Source: Lysinibacillus composti (lineage in GTDB: Bacteria > Bacillota > Bacilli > Bacillales_A > Planococcaceae). Taken from it: a stretch of 64,000 nucleotides of DNA. The stretch is from contig NZ_JAFBDY010000015.1 of NCBI RefSeq assembly GCF_016908465.1, forward strand, positions 1-64,000, in the 5' to 3' direction. Under the pieces are notes generated by a model. The model was not told where the DNA came from. It worked only from the letters and a program-made list of their open reading frames with translations, and ran no database searches. Below, piece after piece: positions 15,192 to 23,559 of this stretch. The stretch's first letter is position 1. Every line of letters starts with the position of its first letter. The position numbers and the translations under genes are program-made.

Positions 15192-15893
15192 TTAATTTCT
15201 CGCTACACCTGTATTACTATAAGCTGTCACTTTTTTCTCAACAAAGTGAGCAATTAATTCTATTAACACGGTGACACCCCAATAAATAATACCGGCAGCG
15301 ATAAATGCCTCTAAGAACTTTAAGTTACTAGAAGCAACAATGTTTGCAACACCTGTTAATTCCTTAACCGATACAAGGAAGGCGATGGATGTTGCGTGTA
15401 AAAATCCAATTAAAATATTCGTTAAATTCGGGATGGCTGAGGCAAAAGCTTGTGGTAATACAATTCGCTTTAGCATTTCAAAATTTGTCATGCCGATCGA
15501 AAATGCCGCATCAATTTGCCCTTTTGGTACACTTAAAATCCCTGAACGAATAATCTCAGATAAGTAGGCACCAGCATTTAATGTCAACGCGATAATGACG
15601 AAAATGGCGATTGGCAAGAAGTTTAGCGATATCCCAAATAACGATTCAAAGATGATGGGTACACCAAAATAAATGATAAAGATGTGCATGATGACCGGGG
15701 TTCCTCGATAAAACGAAACGTAAAAGTTTGCTAGAGGGGCGATCACCTTGTAATTGTTAATACGAATAAATGCCACCGCTATTCCAATGATTAAACCGAG
15801 TAAGATCGGTGTAAAGGCAATCAACAATGTGAGTGGCAATGCTTTAATGATTTCGGTAAACGCCGTCCAAATGAATGGTATATCCAGTTGCAT
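15192..15893 (-). CDS. tcyM: Amino-acid ABC transporter permease (TcyM-like)
   Basis: A 233-residue inner-membrane permease of the polar amino acid (HisM/Q) type. The family loop ILSVPKGQIDAAFSIGM (EAA-type loop) contacts the ATPase. About five hydrophobic segments are visible, starting with ALPLTLLIAFTPILLGLIIG. It pairs with the adjacent TcyL-like permease, as in the Bacillus TcyJKLMN importer for cystine and sulfur-containing amino acid derivatives. GGAGGAACAATC precedes the ATG, 13 bases after tcyL. The stop codon is followed immediately by repeat B2. Confidence 0.85.
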   Translation of the reverse strand: MQLDIPFIWTAFTEIIKALPLTLLIAFTPILLGLIIGIAVAFIRINNYKVIAPLANFYVSFYRGTPVIMHIFIIYFGVPIIFESLFGISLNFLPIAIFVIIALTLNAGAYLSEIIRSGILSVPKGQIDAAFSIGMTNFEMLKRIVLPQAFASAIPNLTNILIGFLHATSIAFLVSVKELTGVANIVASSNLKFLEAFIAAGIIYWGVTVLIELIAHFVEKKVTAYSNTGVARN

Positions 15894-15906
15894 GATTGTT
15901 CCTCCT

Positions 15907-16611
15907 TTACAACGATGATTCCTCTTTTAAGATATAGCGATTTAAATAACGTTCAATCCATTTAAAGCAACGTTCAAAAATAAGAACGATGACATAATAG
16001 ATGACAGAAAGGGCGAGATAAATTTCTAATGCATGGGCAGTTGCCGAAATCAATGTGTCACCGCGACCCATCATATCCATAACGCCAATGGAAAAGGCGA
16101 GGGAAGTATCTTTTAACGAACTAATGGATGTATTTGCGATATTCGGGAAGGCAACACGAATGGCTTGTGGAAACACTATTCGGTAAAAATTTTGCCAAGC
16201 AGTAAACCCAACTGAGTAAGCAGCTTCTGTTTGCCCATAATCTACCGACTTAATCGCGGCACGGAAAATTTCTGCAAAAGCAGCGGCATTACTAAGCGTG
16301 TAAGTGATAATGACAAAATAAAACGGATCCATCCGTGTTATATCAACGCCGAACAACCCAACAACAACTGGGAGACCATAAAATACTAAAAATAACTGAA
16401 TTAAAATCGGTGTCCCGCGGATAAAGGAAATGTAAACAGTCATTATTTCCTTTAAAATAGGGACGTTGTAAAGCTTTGGCACCGCAATTAGGATGCCTAG
16501 CAATAGACCTAACGCAACAGATAACACTAAAATCTCAATGGTTATATGCAAATAGGATAAAAGCTTTGGAATTGATGTAAAAATCAGTGATGGTTCAAAA
16601 AAAGTCCCCAT
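15907..16611 (-). CDS. tcyL: Amino-acid ABC transporter permease (TcyL-like)
   Basis: A 234-residue permease homologous to its neighbour, with segments LHITIEILVLSVALGLLLGI and SFIRGTPILIQLFLVFYG and the coupling loop IKSVDYGQTEAAYSVGF. It ends in a basic amphipathic tail (RYLNRYILKEE). AAGGAGGCATCGTA precedes the ATG. Gene order and spacing with the binding protein and the second permease support the TcyL role in uptake of sulfur amino acids. Confidence 0.85.
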   Translation of the reverse strand: MGTFFEPSLIFTSIPKLLSYLHITIEILVLSVALGLLLGILIAVPKLYNVPILKEIMTVYISFIRGTPILIQLFLVFYGLPVVVGLFGVDITRMDPFYFVIITYTLSNAAAFAEIFRAAIKSVDYGQTEAAYSVGFTAWQNFYRIVFPQAIRVAFPNIANTSISSLKDTSLAFSIGVMDMMGRGDTLISATAHALEIYLALSVIYYVIVLIFERCFKWIERYLNRYILKEESSL

Positions 16612-16660
16612 TACGATGCCTCCTTTCTACTGATGGTTGACTGAAATTGAAAAATCACTA

Positions 16661-17488
16661 TTATTTGTTTAACTCAACAGAATAGTCTGCACCTAACCAT
16701 TTTGTGCTTAATTCTTTCACTGTGCCGTCTTCAATTAACTCTTCTAATGCTCCATCTACTGCATCAGATAACTTTTGATCTTCTTTATTGAACATAAAGT
16801 GAATATCAGTAAACATTAATGGCTCGCCAACAACTTTAAGCTCAGCATCCGATTCTCTATTGAAGATATCTACAGCGAATGGGAATAAGAAGATTGCATC
16901 AATACGTCCAGTTTTTAATTGATTTAGATAATCTTGTGTTGATGAAACATACACAGATTCTGTATTCATATTGTGTTCTTTAAAATATTTTTCTACGAAT
17001 AATGAAGCGTTACTAGTAGGCTGTAATCCTACCTTTTTACCTTCAAGGTCATCAATAGACTGAACTTCTGTATTACCCTCGTGCACAACTACGTGAGTAG
17101 GCATCGCATTGTAAGGTTGTTTATTGAATAAGAACTTTTCTTCACGCTCAGGGTTTTTCGCCATGTTATGGGCAATGATATCGATTTTCTTTGATTCTAA
17201 GCTTAACAGTAGGTTAGAGAAATCCATTGTTTGGAAATCGAATTCATATTCTTCTAAACGATTATCGATCTCTTTTAGTAATTCAATATCGTAACCTGTT
17301 AAGTTACCATCTTCATCGTAGAAACAAATATTGATAAAGTCAGAACCAGTACCGATGATTACTTTTTCCGCTTCAGCTGATGAAGAAGATGATCCTGCTG
17401 TTTCTGATGTTGCTGATTCCTTTGTACTTCCGCATGCTGTAAGAAGTAGGGAAGCTGCGAGTGTTAGTGCGATGCCTGCTTTTTTCAT
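16661..17488 (-). CDS. Amino-acid ABC transporter substrate-binding lipoprotein (TcyJ/TcyK-like)
   Basis: A 275-residue solute-binding protein. The signal MKKAGIALTLAASLLLTACG contains a TAC lipobox, followed by a Ser/Ala-rich linker. The SBP family-3 fold is indicated by EDGNLTGYDIELLKEIDNRL, LESKKIDIIAHNMAKNPERE and LEGKKVGLQPTSN. Bacillus subtilis has two such genes (tcyJ and tcyK); only one is present here, so I do not choose between them. Its ATG overlaps the cmoI stop (ATGA), implying translational coupling. Confidence 0.85.
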   Translation of the reverse strand: MKKAGIALTLAASLLLTACGSTKESATSETAGSSSSSAEAEKVIIGTGSDFINICFYDEDGNLTGYDIELLKEIDNRLEEYEFDFQTMDFSNLLLSLESKKIDIIAHNMAKNPEREEKFLFNKQPYNAMPTHVVVHEGNTEVQSIDDLEGKKVGLQPTSNASLFVEKYFKEHNMNTESVYVSSTQDYLNQLKTGRIDAIFLFPFAVDIFNRESDAELKVVGEPLMFTDIHFMFNKEDQKLSDAVDGALEELIEDGTVKELSTKWLGADYSVELNK

Positions 17489-17766
17489 GATGTTAAACCT
17501 TCCTTTTGAGTAAATTCTGCAATTGCTTTTTGTAAATGTTCAATACCTAATTCTGTTACGCCTTGATACGTATTGTTACGACCGATTTCCACTACTGGTA
17601 CATAACGAACACCATATTTTACTTCTAAAATATCACGGAATTCATCGTGTTCTGTTACATCGACTGTTTTATATGGAATTCCTTCTTGTTCTAAATAACC
17701 TTTTACCTCTGCACAATATGAGCAACCTTGTTTTGACCAAACGATAATATCTAAATTTGCTGACAT
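17485..17766 (-). CDS. cmoI: Glutaredoxin-like protein CmoI (YtnI)
   Basis: A 93-residue thioredoxin-fold protein with the redox motif WSKQGCSYCAEVKGYL near the N-terminus and the cis-proline stretch VRYVPVVEI. It matches Bacillus YtnI (CmoI) from the S-alkylcysteine degradation operon, where it accompanies monooxygenases CmoO and CmoJ. It starts 12 bases after cmoO and overlaps the binding-protein gene by four bases. Its electron partner is unknown. Confidence 0.85.
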   Translation of the reverse strand: MSANLDIIVWSKQGCSYCAEVKGYLEQEGIPYKTVDVTEHDEFRDILEVKYGVRYVPVVEIGRNNTYQGVTELGIEHLQKAIAEFTQKEGLTS

Positions 17767-17778
17767 GTTAATTTCCTC

Positions 17779-18792
17779 CTATACGTTTAATGATGCTTCT
17801 AATCTTTGAAAATTTAATGGACTTAGTAGTTCAAATGACTCAAGACGAGCTTCAATATCTTTCACAGGTGTATGATAAATAAATTCATCAATCCCGTATT
17901 TTGCATGTAGTTCTTCTAGCTTTTCTTTAATTTGAACAGGGGTACCACTAATCACATTTGGCACAACTTTTTCAATTGTGTAAGACTCGCCAGATTCTTT
18001 TCCGAATTTATCGGCTTGTTGCTCTGTTACGAGTGTTAATCGCTTACCACTTGCGAGGTGTACTTTGTAAAGTGTTTGACCTGCAGCTAATTCTTTCGCT
18101 TTTTGTTCATCTAGTGAAGCAATGACATTTAAGCCAAGAATAAATTTCCCAGTAGGGTAGTGTTCACGATATGCATTCACAGCTTCTTCTAAATCCGAGT
18201 CTGCACTGTTGAAAAACTGTGCATAAGAAAATGAAATGCTACGTTTTGCTGCTTCAATGGCACTACCACGACTTGCTCCAAGTAAAATCACTTCAGGTTT
18301 TACTTTCGGAAGTGGAGAAGCTTTTAACCCAGCTAATTCATGATCCTCTGGTAAATTGTTGTTAATGAATTGATTTAACAGGTTTAAGCTTTCGTAAAAG
18401 TCATCACTCGCTGGTACTTTTTTGTACTGTAATGCTTTTGTTGAAAGGGGAAGACCACCTGGAGCTTTTCCGATGCCTAAGTCAACCCGATCTCCTGCTA
18501 AACTAGCTAGAACATGAAAGTTTTCTGCAACTTTGTAAGGACTGTAGTGTTGAAGCATAACACCACCAGAACCAACACGGATCTTTTTCGTTTTTGCTAG
18601 TAAATAAGAAACAAGTACTTCAGGTGATGATCCCGCCACATCTTGAGAGTTATGGTGTTCAGATACTAAAAATCGATGGTAACCTAATTTATCTGCTTTT
18701 TGAGCAAGTTCAACTGTGCGATTTAATGCCGATTCGTTCGATTCCACGTTGAACAAAGGGCTTTGATCTAATATAGAAATTTGATAGGTCAT
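17779..18792 (-). CDS. cmoO: Luciferase-like monooxygenase CmoO (YtmO)
   Basis: A 337-residue member of the bacterial luciferase-like superfamily (MsnO8 type), starting MTYQISILDQSPLFN. Other hallmarks are RFLVSEHHNSQDVAGSSPEV, GSGGVMLQHYSPYKVAENF and LGIGKAPGG. In Bacillus the YtmO protein acts in S-alkylcysteine breakdown, oxidising an S- or C-bond with reduced flavin. The open frame extends six codons upstream to a GTG, but that overlaps the AAAGGA ribosome site, so ATG 18792 is preferred. Confidence 0.85.
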   Translation of the reverse strand: MTYQISILDQSPLFNVESNESALNRTVELAQKADKLGYHRFLVSEHHNSQDVAGSSPEVLVSYLLAKTKKIRVGSGGVMLQHYSPYKVAENFHVLASLAGDRVDLGIGKAPGGLPLSTKALQYKKVPASDDFYESLNLLNQFINNNLPEDHELAGLKASPLPKVKPEVILLGASRGSAIEAAKRSISFSYAQFFNSADSDLEEAVNAYREHYPTGKFILGLNVIASLDEQKAKELAAGQTLYKVHLASGKRLTLVTEQQADKFGKESGESYTIEKVVPNVISGTPVQIKEKLEELHAKYGIDEFIYHTPVKDIEARLESFELLSPLNFQRLEASLNV

Positions 18793-18811
18793 TGTAGGTA
18801 TTCCTTTCACT

Positions 18812-19564
18812 TTAGATTTCGTAAGTGTACTCAGGAGTTAATCGGCGTAAAAATTGTTTCGTACGATCGTGTTTTGGATTATTAAACACGTCCCGTGGTG
18901 AGCCTTCTTCCACAACAACGCCACCATCCATAAATACAATACGATTCGAGATGTCACGGGCAAAATTCATTTCATGTGTCACGATAATCATCGTAATGCC
19001 TTCTTTAGCAATTTTACGAATAACATCCAGTACCTCACCGACAAGCTCAGGGTCAAGTGCGGAGGTAGGTTCATCGAATAAAATGACTTCCGGATTTAAT
19101 GCAAGTGCTCGTGCGATCCCAACTCGTTGCTGTTGTCCACCAGAGAGGGCGCTAGGGTAAGCATCAGCTTTATGTTCAAGTCCGATTTTAGCAAGCATTG
19201 TTTTGGCAATTTCAATTGCTTCCTTTTCACTTTTCTTTTGAACTACGACTAACCCCTCAGTGATGTTTTGCAACACTGTTTTATGTTGGAACAGATTGTA
19301 GCTTTGGAAGACCATCGCTGTTTTTTTGCGAAGCGCTACGATGTCTTTTTTGGTTGCATGCTTTACGTCTAAGGCAATATCATCAATTGCAATTGAACCC
19401 TCATTGGCCTTTTCCAAAAAGTTGATACAGCGTAATAACGTTGTTTTTCCAGAACCACTAGGGCCGAGAATGGAAATGATATCTCCTTTATTCACCTGCA
19501 TATTAATGCCTTTTAATACTTCAGTTTTACCGAAGCTCTTATGAATATTTGAAAGCTGAATCAT
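18812..19564 (-). CDS. tcyN: Amino-acid ABC transporter ATP-binding protein TcyN
   Basis: A 250-residue ABC ATPase. Walker A is GPSGSGKTTLLRC, the signature [17 protein letters not shown], Walker [15 protein letters not shown] and the H-loop VTHEMNFA. It powers the TcyL/TcyM permease pair. ATG 19564 follows AAAGGAG at eight bases; an upstream ATG at 19582 lies at that ribosome site and is unlikely. The position between cmoJ and cmoO differs slightly from Bacillus subtilis, where tcyN follows tcyM. Confidence 0.9.
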   Translation of the reverse strand: MIQLSNIHKSFGKTEVLKGINMQVNKGDIISILGPSGSGKTTLLRCINFLEKANEGSIAIDDIALDVKHATKKDIVALRKKTAMVFQSYNLFQHKTVLQNITEGLVVVQKKSEKEAIEIAKTMLAKIGLEHKADAYPSALSGGQQQRVGIARALALNPEVILFDEPTSALDPELVGEVLDVIRKIAKEGITMIIVTHEMNFARDISNRIVFMDGGVVVEEGSPRDVFNNPKHDRTKQFLRRLTPEYTYEI

Positions 19565-19620
19565 TGAAGGGTCTCCTTTCATAGTATCTTTACAAAAATA
19601 CTAAGATTTATAGCCAAAAA

Positions 19621-20961
19621 TTAAACTGTTTGAGTAGATTTAGCTTTTGTATAACGATTTTCCACAAATGGAATTCCTAAGTTTCCACGTAATGTATCAG
19701 CAGGGTATTCCGTACGATAGCGACCCTCTTTTTGAAGAAGTGGAATTACTTTATCCACAAAATCATCAAGTGTATGTGGAGCAGTTGTAGCAATTATGAA
19801 TCCATCTGCACCTTCTTCATCAACCCAACGAATAATTTCATTTGCAATTTTTTCTGGTGTACCAGTGAAAGGTGAACGTGGTGTTGCTTCACGTAATGCA
19901 ACTTCACGCAATGTTAAGTTTTGTTCTTTAGCATATTTCTTAATATGGTCTGTTGTGCTTCTAAAGCTGTTTGCGCCAATATCGCCTAGTTCAGGGAATG
20001 GTGCATCAACGTCATATTGTGAGAAATCGTGGTGATCGAAGTAACGCCCTAGATAAGCTAGTGCTTTATCAATTGATACTAGATTTGCAATTTCCCAATA
20101 TTTACGTTCTGCATCTTCTTCTGTGTCTCCGATAATTGGAGAAAGGGCAGGGAAGACAAGAACCTCATCAGGATTACGACCTTCTTCACGAACAGCAGTT
20201 TTTAATTTTTTATAATACGCTTGAGATGATTCAAGAGATGCACCGTGAGCAAATACTGAATCTGCAGTTTTCGCTGCTAGACGAATACCTGCTTCAGAAG
20301 AACCTGCTTGGAACACAACTGGTTGACCTTGTTTTGAGCGTGCAACATTTAATGGTCCGCGAACAGAGAAATATTTCCCTTTGTGATCCAGAACATGTAG
20401 TTTTGATGGATCAAAGAATTGGTCATTTTCAACGTCTGCAATAAACGCGTCATCTTCCCATGAATCCCATAAGCCTTTTACAACTTCCAAGTATTCCTCC
20501 GCAATTTCGTAGCGAACTGGATGACTCGGATGCTCCTCAATCGTTTTGTTGTAGTTAAGTGCAGTACTTTCTAAAGGAGTTGTAACAACGTTCCATCCTG
20601 CGCGGCCATTACTGATTAAATCAAGAGAGCCAAGTTGACGAGCAACTGTAAAAGGTTCGCTATAGGAAGTTGAGATTGTACCTACTAGACCGATATGTTT
20701 AGTCTGAGCTGCTAACGCAGATAAAATCGTTACAGGCTCAAATCGATTTAAAAAGTGAGGAATTGATTTTTCGTTAATGTACAATCCGTCAGCGATAAAC
20801 ACTACATCAAATTTACCTTCTTCAGCTTTTTGTGCTTGTTGTGTATAGAAATCAAGGCTTACACTTTGATTTTTCTTCACTTCTGGATGACGCCAACCTG
20901 AAATGTTTCCACCTACACCATGAATGATGGCACCGAAATGAACTTGTTTTTTATTTGTCAT
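19621..20961 (-). CDS. cmoJ: NtaA/SnaA-type flavin monooxygenase CmoJ (YtnJ)
   Basis: A 446-residue FMNH2-dependent monooxygenase of the nitrilotriacetate/dibenzothiophene group. Segments include [49 protein letters not shown] and [18 protein letters not shown]. It matches Bacillus YtnJ (CmoJ) of S-alkylcysteine degradation. ATG 20961 sits nine bases after AAAGGAGG; the frame's first ATG at 20970 overlaps that site. It is the first gene of the cluster, about 490 bases from the LysR-type HTH gene, with two dyad elements in between. Confidence 0.85.
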   Translation of the reverse strand: MTNKKQVHFGAIIHGVGGNISGWRHPEVKKNQSVSLDFYTQQAQKAEEGKFDVVFIADGLYINEKSIPHFLNRFEPVTILSALAAQTKHIGLVGTISTSYSEPFTVARQLGSLDLISNGRAGWNVVTTPLESTALNYNKTIEEHPSHPVRYEIAEEYLEVVKGLWDSWEDDAFIADVENDQFFDPSKLHVLDHKGKYFSVRGPLNVARSKQGQPVVFQAGSSEAGIRLAAKTADSVFAHGASLESSQAYYKKLKTAVREEGRNPDEVLVFPALSPIIGDTEEDAERKYWEIANLVSIDKALAYLGRYFDHHDFSQYDVDAPFPELGDIGANSFRSTTDHIKKYAKEQNLTLREVALREATPRSPFTGTPEKIANEIIRWVDEEGADGFIIATTAPHTLDDFVDKVIPLLQKEGRYRTEYPADTLRGNLGIPFVENRYTKAKSTQTV

Positions 20962-21095
20962 ATAGAACATCCTCCTTTTTATTTGAAAGAATACTAATTT
21001 TTTAGGTAATGTGAACTAAATACAAGTAACTCACTATGAATTGTATGAATTGATTTGAAGTGTAACACTTTTCTGATAATAAGAGCAATACTGTT

Positions 21096-21118
21096 ACTGA
21101 TAGAAAAAATCTATCAGT
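21096..21118. promoter_or_regulatory. LysR-type dyad 1 upstream of cmoJ
   Basis: ACTGATAG-AAAAAAT-CTATCAGT is an 8-bp perfect inverted repeat of the form ATAG-N7-CTAT, the spacing known for LysR-type operators such as the CcpC box ATAA-N7-TTAT. It lies about 135 bases upstream of the cmoJ start. Confidence 0.6.
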
Positions 21119-21149
21119 AAAAAATATCCAACTGCTGCATAGGGTGAAG

Positions 21150-21172
21150 ACTGATAGAAAAAATTTATCAGT
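21150..21172. promoter_or_regulatory. LysR-type dyad 2 upstream of cmoJ
   Basis: ACTGATAG-AAAAAAT-TTATCAGT repeats dyad 1 with a single base change, 54 bases further upstream (about five helical turns). Tandem dyads at whole-turn spacing fit cooperative binding by a LysR-type activator of the cmo/tcy operon; binding is inferred. Confidence 0.6.
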
Positions 21173-21433
21173 GGAAGGGAATTATAGGGAGCGTGGCATA
21201 GAAGGGGACTCAGAAGCAATTAATACGGGAAAAGTCACATTTTATATAGTGGAAACGAACGTAGCTGATAAAGGAGAAATTAAAGAAGGAGAAGTCATAC
21301 ATACGTAACGAAATCGAAAGCGTACGCAAACAGGAGCAAGTGGTACGAACCGAACTCTCGGAAGTGCATGTAAAGAGGGGGAAGTCGCACATAAATTCCG
21401 GCAGACCAACTAATTTGGATCCGATAAATGAAT

Positions 21434-21467
21434 CAAAAAAAAACGAACATGTCTTAAACATGTTCGT
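21434..21467 (-). terminator. Intrinsic terminator overlapping the stop of the LysR-type HTH gene
   Basis: ACGAACATG (21443-21451) pairs with CATGTTCGT (21459-21467), with eight Us on the minus strand. The gene's TAA (21454-21456) lies in the loop. Confidence 0.9.
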
Positions 21468-21735
21468 CTCCAAGCAGTAAATCACGATTGAGAAACTTTT
21501 TACTTTCGTAAAATGATTCGACAATTGTGGTTGCAAAAGGAATAAACTCTTTACCACGCTCTGTTAGTGATAAACTGCGGCCTTGGCGTATGAATAGCTG
21601 AGTTTCTAGAGATTCTTCTAGCGCCTTAATACGAGCAGATACAGTGGGTTGTGTTAAATAGAGGGCACTAGCAGCTTTATGAATACTCTTATATTTCACA
21701 ACGTAAAGAAACGACTCGATATGTTCGATATTCAT
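21454..21735 (-). CDS. LysR-type regulator, DNA-binding domain only
   Basis: A 93-residue protein containing a complete LysR-type helix-turn-helix: MNIEHIESFLYVVKYKSIHK, then AASALYLTQPTVSARIKALE and a linker-helix start (LTERGKEFIPFATTIVESFY). Full-length members are about 300 residues; the whole effector-binding domain is missing. The stop codon lies in the loop of a strong terminator and no effector-domain coding is visible further on. By position it is the counterpart of YtlI, the activator of the Bacillus ytmI operon. It has a good GAGGGGTGA ribosome site. It may be a functional mini-regulator or a decayed gene. Confidence 0.8.
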   Translation of the reverse strand: MNIEHIESFLYVVKYKSIHKAASALYLTQPTVSARIKALEESLETQLFIRQGRSLSLTERGKEFIPFATTIVESFYESKKFLNRDLLLGDEHV

Positions 21736-21911
21736 ATTTCACCCCTCAATATCACTAAATACCAACTTATTCTATATGTTTTGTATTATATTAAACTATG
21801 CAGAAAAATAAAGCAATGTTAGAAATTTTTTTCGACATTAAAAAGTCATAATTAGTTAAGAATAATGCTACTGTTAATTATTCCTTGTCAGTGGTATGAT
21901 ACTATAGTAGA

Positions 21912-21936
21912 GCAACCACAATAATTCGTGGTTTGC
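21912..21936 (+). promoter_or_regulatory. Hairpin in the ctaB leader
   Basis: GCAACCAC (21912-21919) can pair with GTGGTTTGC (21928-21936, one bulge) just upstream of the ctaB ribosome site. No T-run follows, so it is not a terminator. A regulatory or RNA-stability role is possible only. Confidence 0.35.
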
Positions 21937-21961
21937 CTATTGATGAGAGGAATATGAAATA

Positions 21962-22846
21962 ATGCAAAATTATATTGATTTATGGGCAAAAACTGTAAAG
22001 ACTGGAATCATCAAATCGAACTTGATTCCGATGATTGCCGCTTTAATGCTTGCCTTATATACCTACGAGTTAGATTTTGTTGAAAATATACCGAATCTCA
22101 TCTACGCAATTATCGGTTCTGCTTTTATCATAGGAGCAGCTGGTACATTTAATAACCTATATGATCGCGACATTGATGCGATTATGCAAAGAACAAAAGA
22201 AAGACCTACTGTTACAGGTGAACTGAACACGAAATTAATTTTGATTGTCGCTATTATTTTATTAGTAGTGGGAATTGCCATATTAGCATTAACAACACCA
22301 CTTGCTGCTTTTTTAGGGTTTCTAGGTGTCTTTTTCTATGTCGTGCCCTATACAATGTGGACAAAAAGGCGTACCATTTGGAATACGGAAGTAGGAAGCA
22401 TTTCAGGTGCTGTCCCTCCACTAATTGGGTGGGCAAGTGTGGCGCCAGATCTTTGGTATCCAGCAGTTTGGGCATTATTTATCATCATGGTAATTTGGCA
22501 AATGCCTCACTTTTACGCAATTGCTATTCGTAAACAGGATGATTATGCTATAGCTAACATTCCAATGTTACCTGTTGTAAAAGGGCAAAGAAGAACCTAT
22601 ATCCAATCAAATGTTTATTTAGTCCTTCTAATGCTAACTAGTTTTCTATTTCTTCCCTTAAGTATCGGATTAACGCTCGCCTCAATAGTTCTTGGGGGAA
22701 TTTGGCTATGGATTAGTTTCGTAGGGTACCGTCAAATGGACGGGAAGAAATGGGCTAATAAAATGTTTGGATACTCATTGATTTATATGACAGTATTATT
22801 TGCAACGGTTATTATCTATGCGGTAGTCGGTATGATTGTTCAATAA
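21962..22846 (+). CDS. ctaB: Protoheme IX farnesyltransferase (heme O synthase)
   Basis: A 294-residue membrane prenyltransferase of the UbiA superfamily that converts heme B to heme O for cytochrome oxidases. The first Asp-rich site is FNNLYDRDIDAIMQRTKERP; the second conserved region includes WQMPHFYAIAIRKQDDYAIA. About nine hydrophobic segments are visible. The usual neighbours ctaA and ctaCDEF are not present. ATG 21962 follows GAGAGGAATATGAAATA. It ends at a strong terminator. Confidence 0.95.
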   Translation: MQNYIDLWAKTVKTGIIKSNLIPMIAALMLALYTYELDFVENIPNLIYAIIGSAFIIGAAGTFNNLYDRDIDAIMQRTKERPTVTGELNTKLILIVAIILLVVGIAILALTTPLAAFLGFLGVFFYVVPYTMWTKRRTIWNTEVGSISGAVPPLIGWASVAPDLWYPAVWALFIIMVIWQMPHFYAIAIRKQDDYAIANIPMLPVVKGQRRTYIQSNVYLVLLMLTSFLFLPLSIGLTLASIVLGGIWLWISFVGYRQMDGKKWANKMFGYSLIYMTVLFATVIIYAVVGMIVQ

Positions 22847-22850
22847 TGAA

Positions 22851-22883
22851 AAAGTTCGTCTCGAAAGTGAGGCGGACTTTTTT
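22851..22883 (+). terminator. Intrinsic terminator of ctaB
   Basis: AAAGTTCGTCTC pairs with GAGGCGGACTTT (ending 22880), followed by Ts. Confidence 0.85.
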
Positions 22884-23516
22884 GCATTCATTATCTAAGG
22901 TGATTGGATGGATAAATAACTGAAAGACTTTTATACAAATATTCAGCTAAACATTTAGCGAAAGTCCCTGAATATGACCAATAATTTGGTTTAATTGTTA
23001 GCTATTAATTATACACTCTCTCCAAAATAAAATTTTCGTTTTGAAACAGGAAAAAAGCCGTCTCTCGGGAGACGGCTTTTTTCGGATTGACCTTTTAAAA
23101 GCATTTTTTATATATAAACTAGGGGAGGTTATATATCTTGTCGAACAGCTTTTATGAGGGTTTGATATGAGCTTAACTAACACTATTACTAAAGAGCGAT
23201 TATCATGAAGAGCAACCTCATGACTTTTTTAGTTTATCATCCTTTTTAAGAATATGGACGAATTGTATACATATGTCACATTTTTATCACATTTCCGTTC
23301 ACATTTTCGCAATAATTGTTATATTACAATCGAGTTATCCTTAGTATAACAAATGAATTATCACAAAAAACACTTGTTTAACAATGTTTTTTTCTAAATA
23401 TTTGGATATGGTGTTTGTATTGATACAGTTTAACTACAATATTTATTTTGTTAATTTTATATTATTTTAATGTCGCAAAATTGCAAAAATTTTATACCGT
23501 TTTCTTATCTGGAAAA
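22884..23516. other. 633-bp AT-rich intergenic region, no clear gene
   Basis: The region contains a perfect terminator-like hairpin (AAAAAGCCGTCTC/GAGACGGCTTTTT, about 23053-23081) that no annotated gene requires. It also holds a ten-codon frame at 23138-23170 (TTG start behind GGGGAGG). A weak hairpin follows (TCATGA 23203-23208 with 23218-23223), then six Ts. The rest, 23231-23516, is very AT-rich with a TATGTCACATTTTTATCACA stretch. I see no protein-coding gene. Confidence 0.5.
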
Positions 23517-23549
23517 GAAAAACTGTGACATGGTATACTGTCACAGTTT
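23517..23549 (-). terminator. Intrinsic terminator of the minus-strand dipeptidase gene
   Basis: AACTGTGACA pairs with TGTCACAGTT (23521-23549), with a pyrimidine-rich tail on the minus strand. Confidence 0.8.
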
Positions 23550-23559
23550 CACTAAATTA

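Larger units (their letters stand above)
20971..21433. other. Regulatory gap upstream of cmoJ, no gene recognised
   Basis: The gap holds two ATAG-N7-YTAT dyads (listed separately) and, at about 21180-21420, a purine-rich stretch with loosely repeated words such as AAGTCACAT, AAGTCATACAT and AAGTCGCACAT about 60-90 bases apart. Short open frames here have neither ribosome sites nor recognisable protein features. Confidence 0.5.

Noticed and set aside
15050-15274. Plus-strand 74-codon frame
   Set aside because: It translates repeat B2 antisense and runs into tcyM; no ribosome site.
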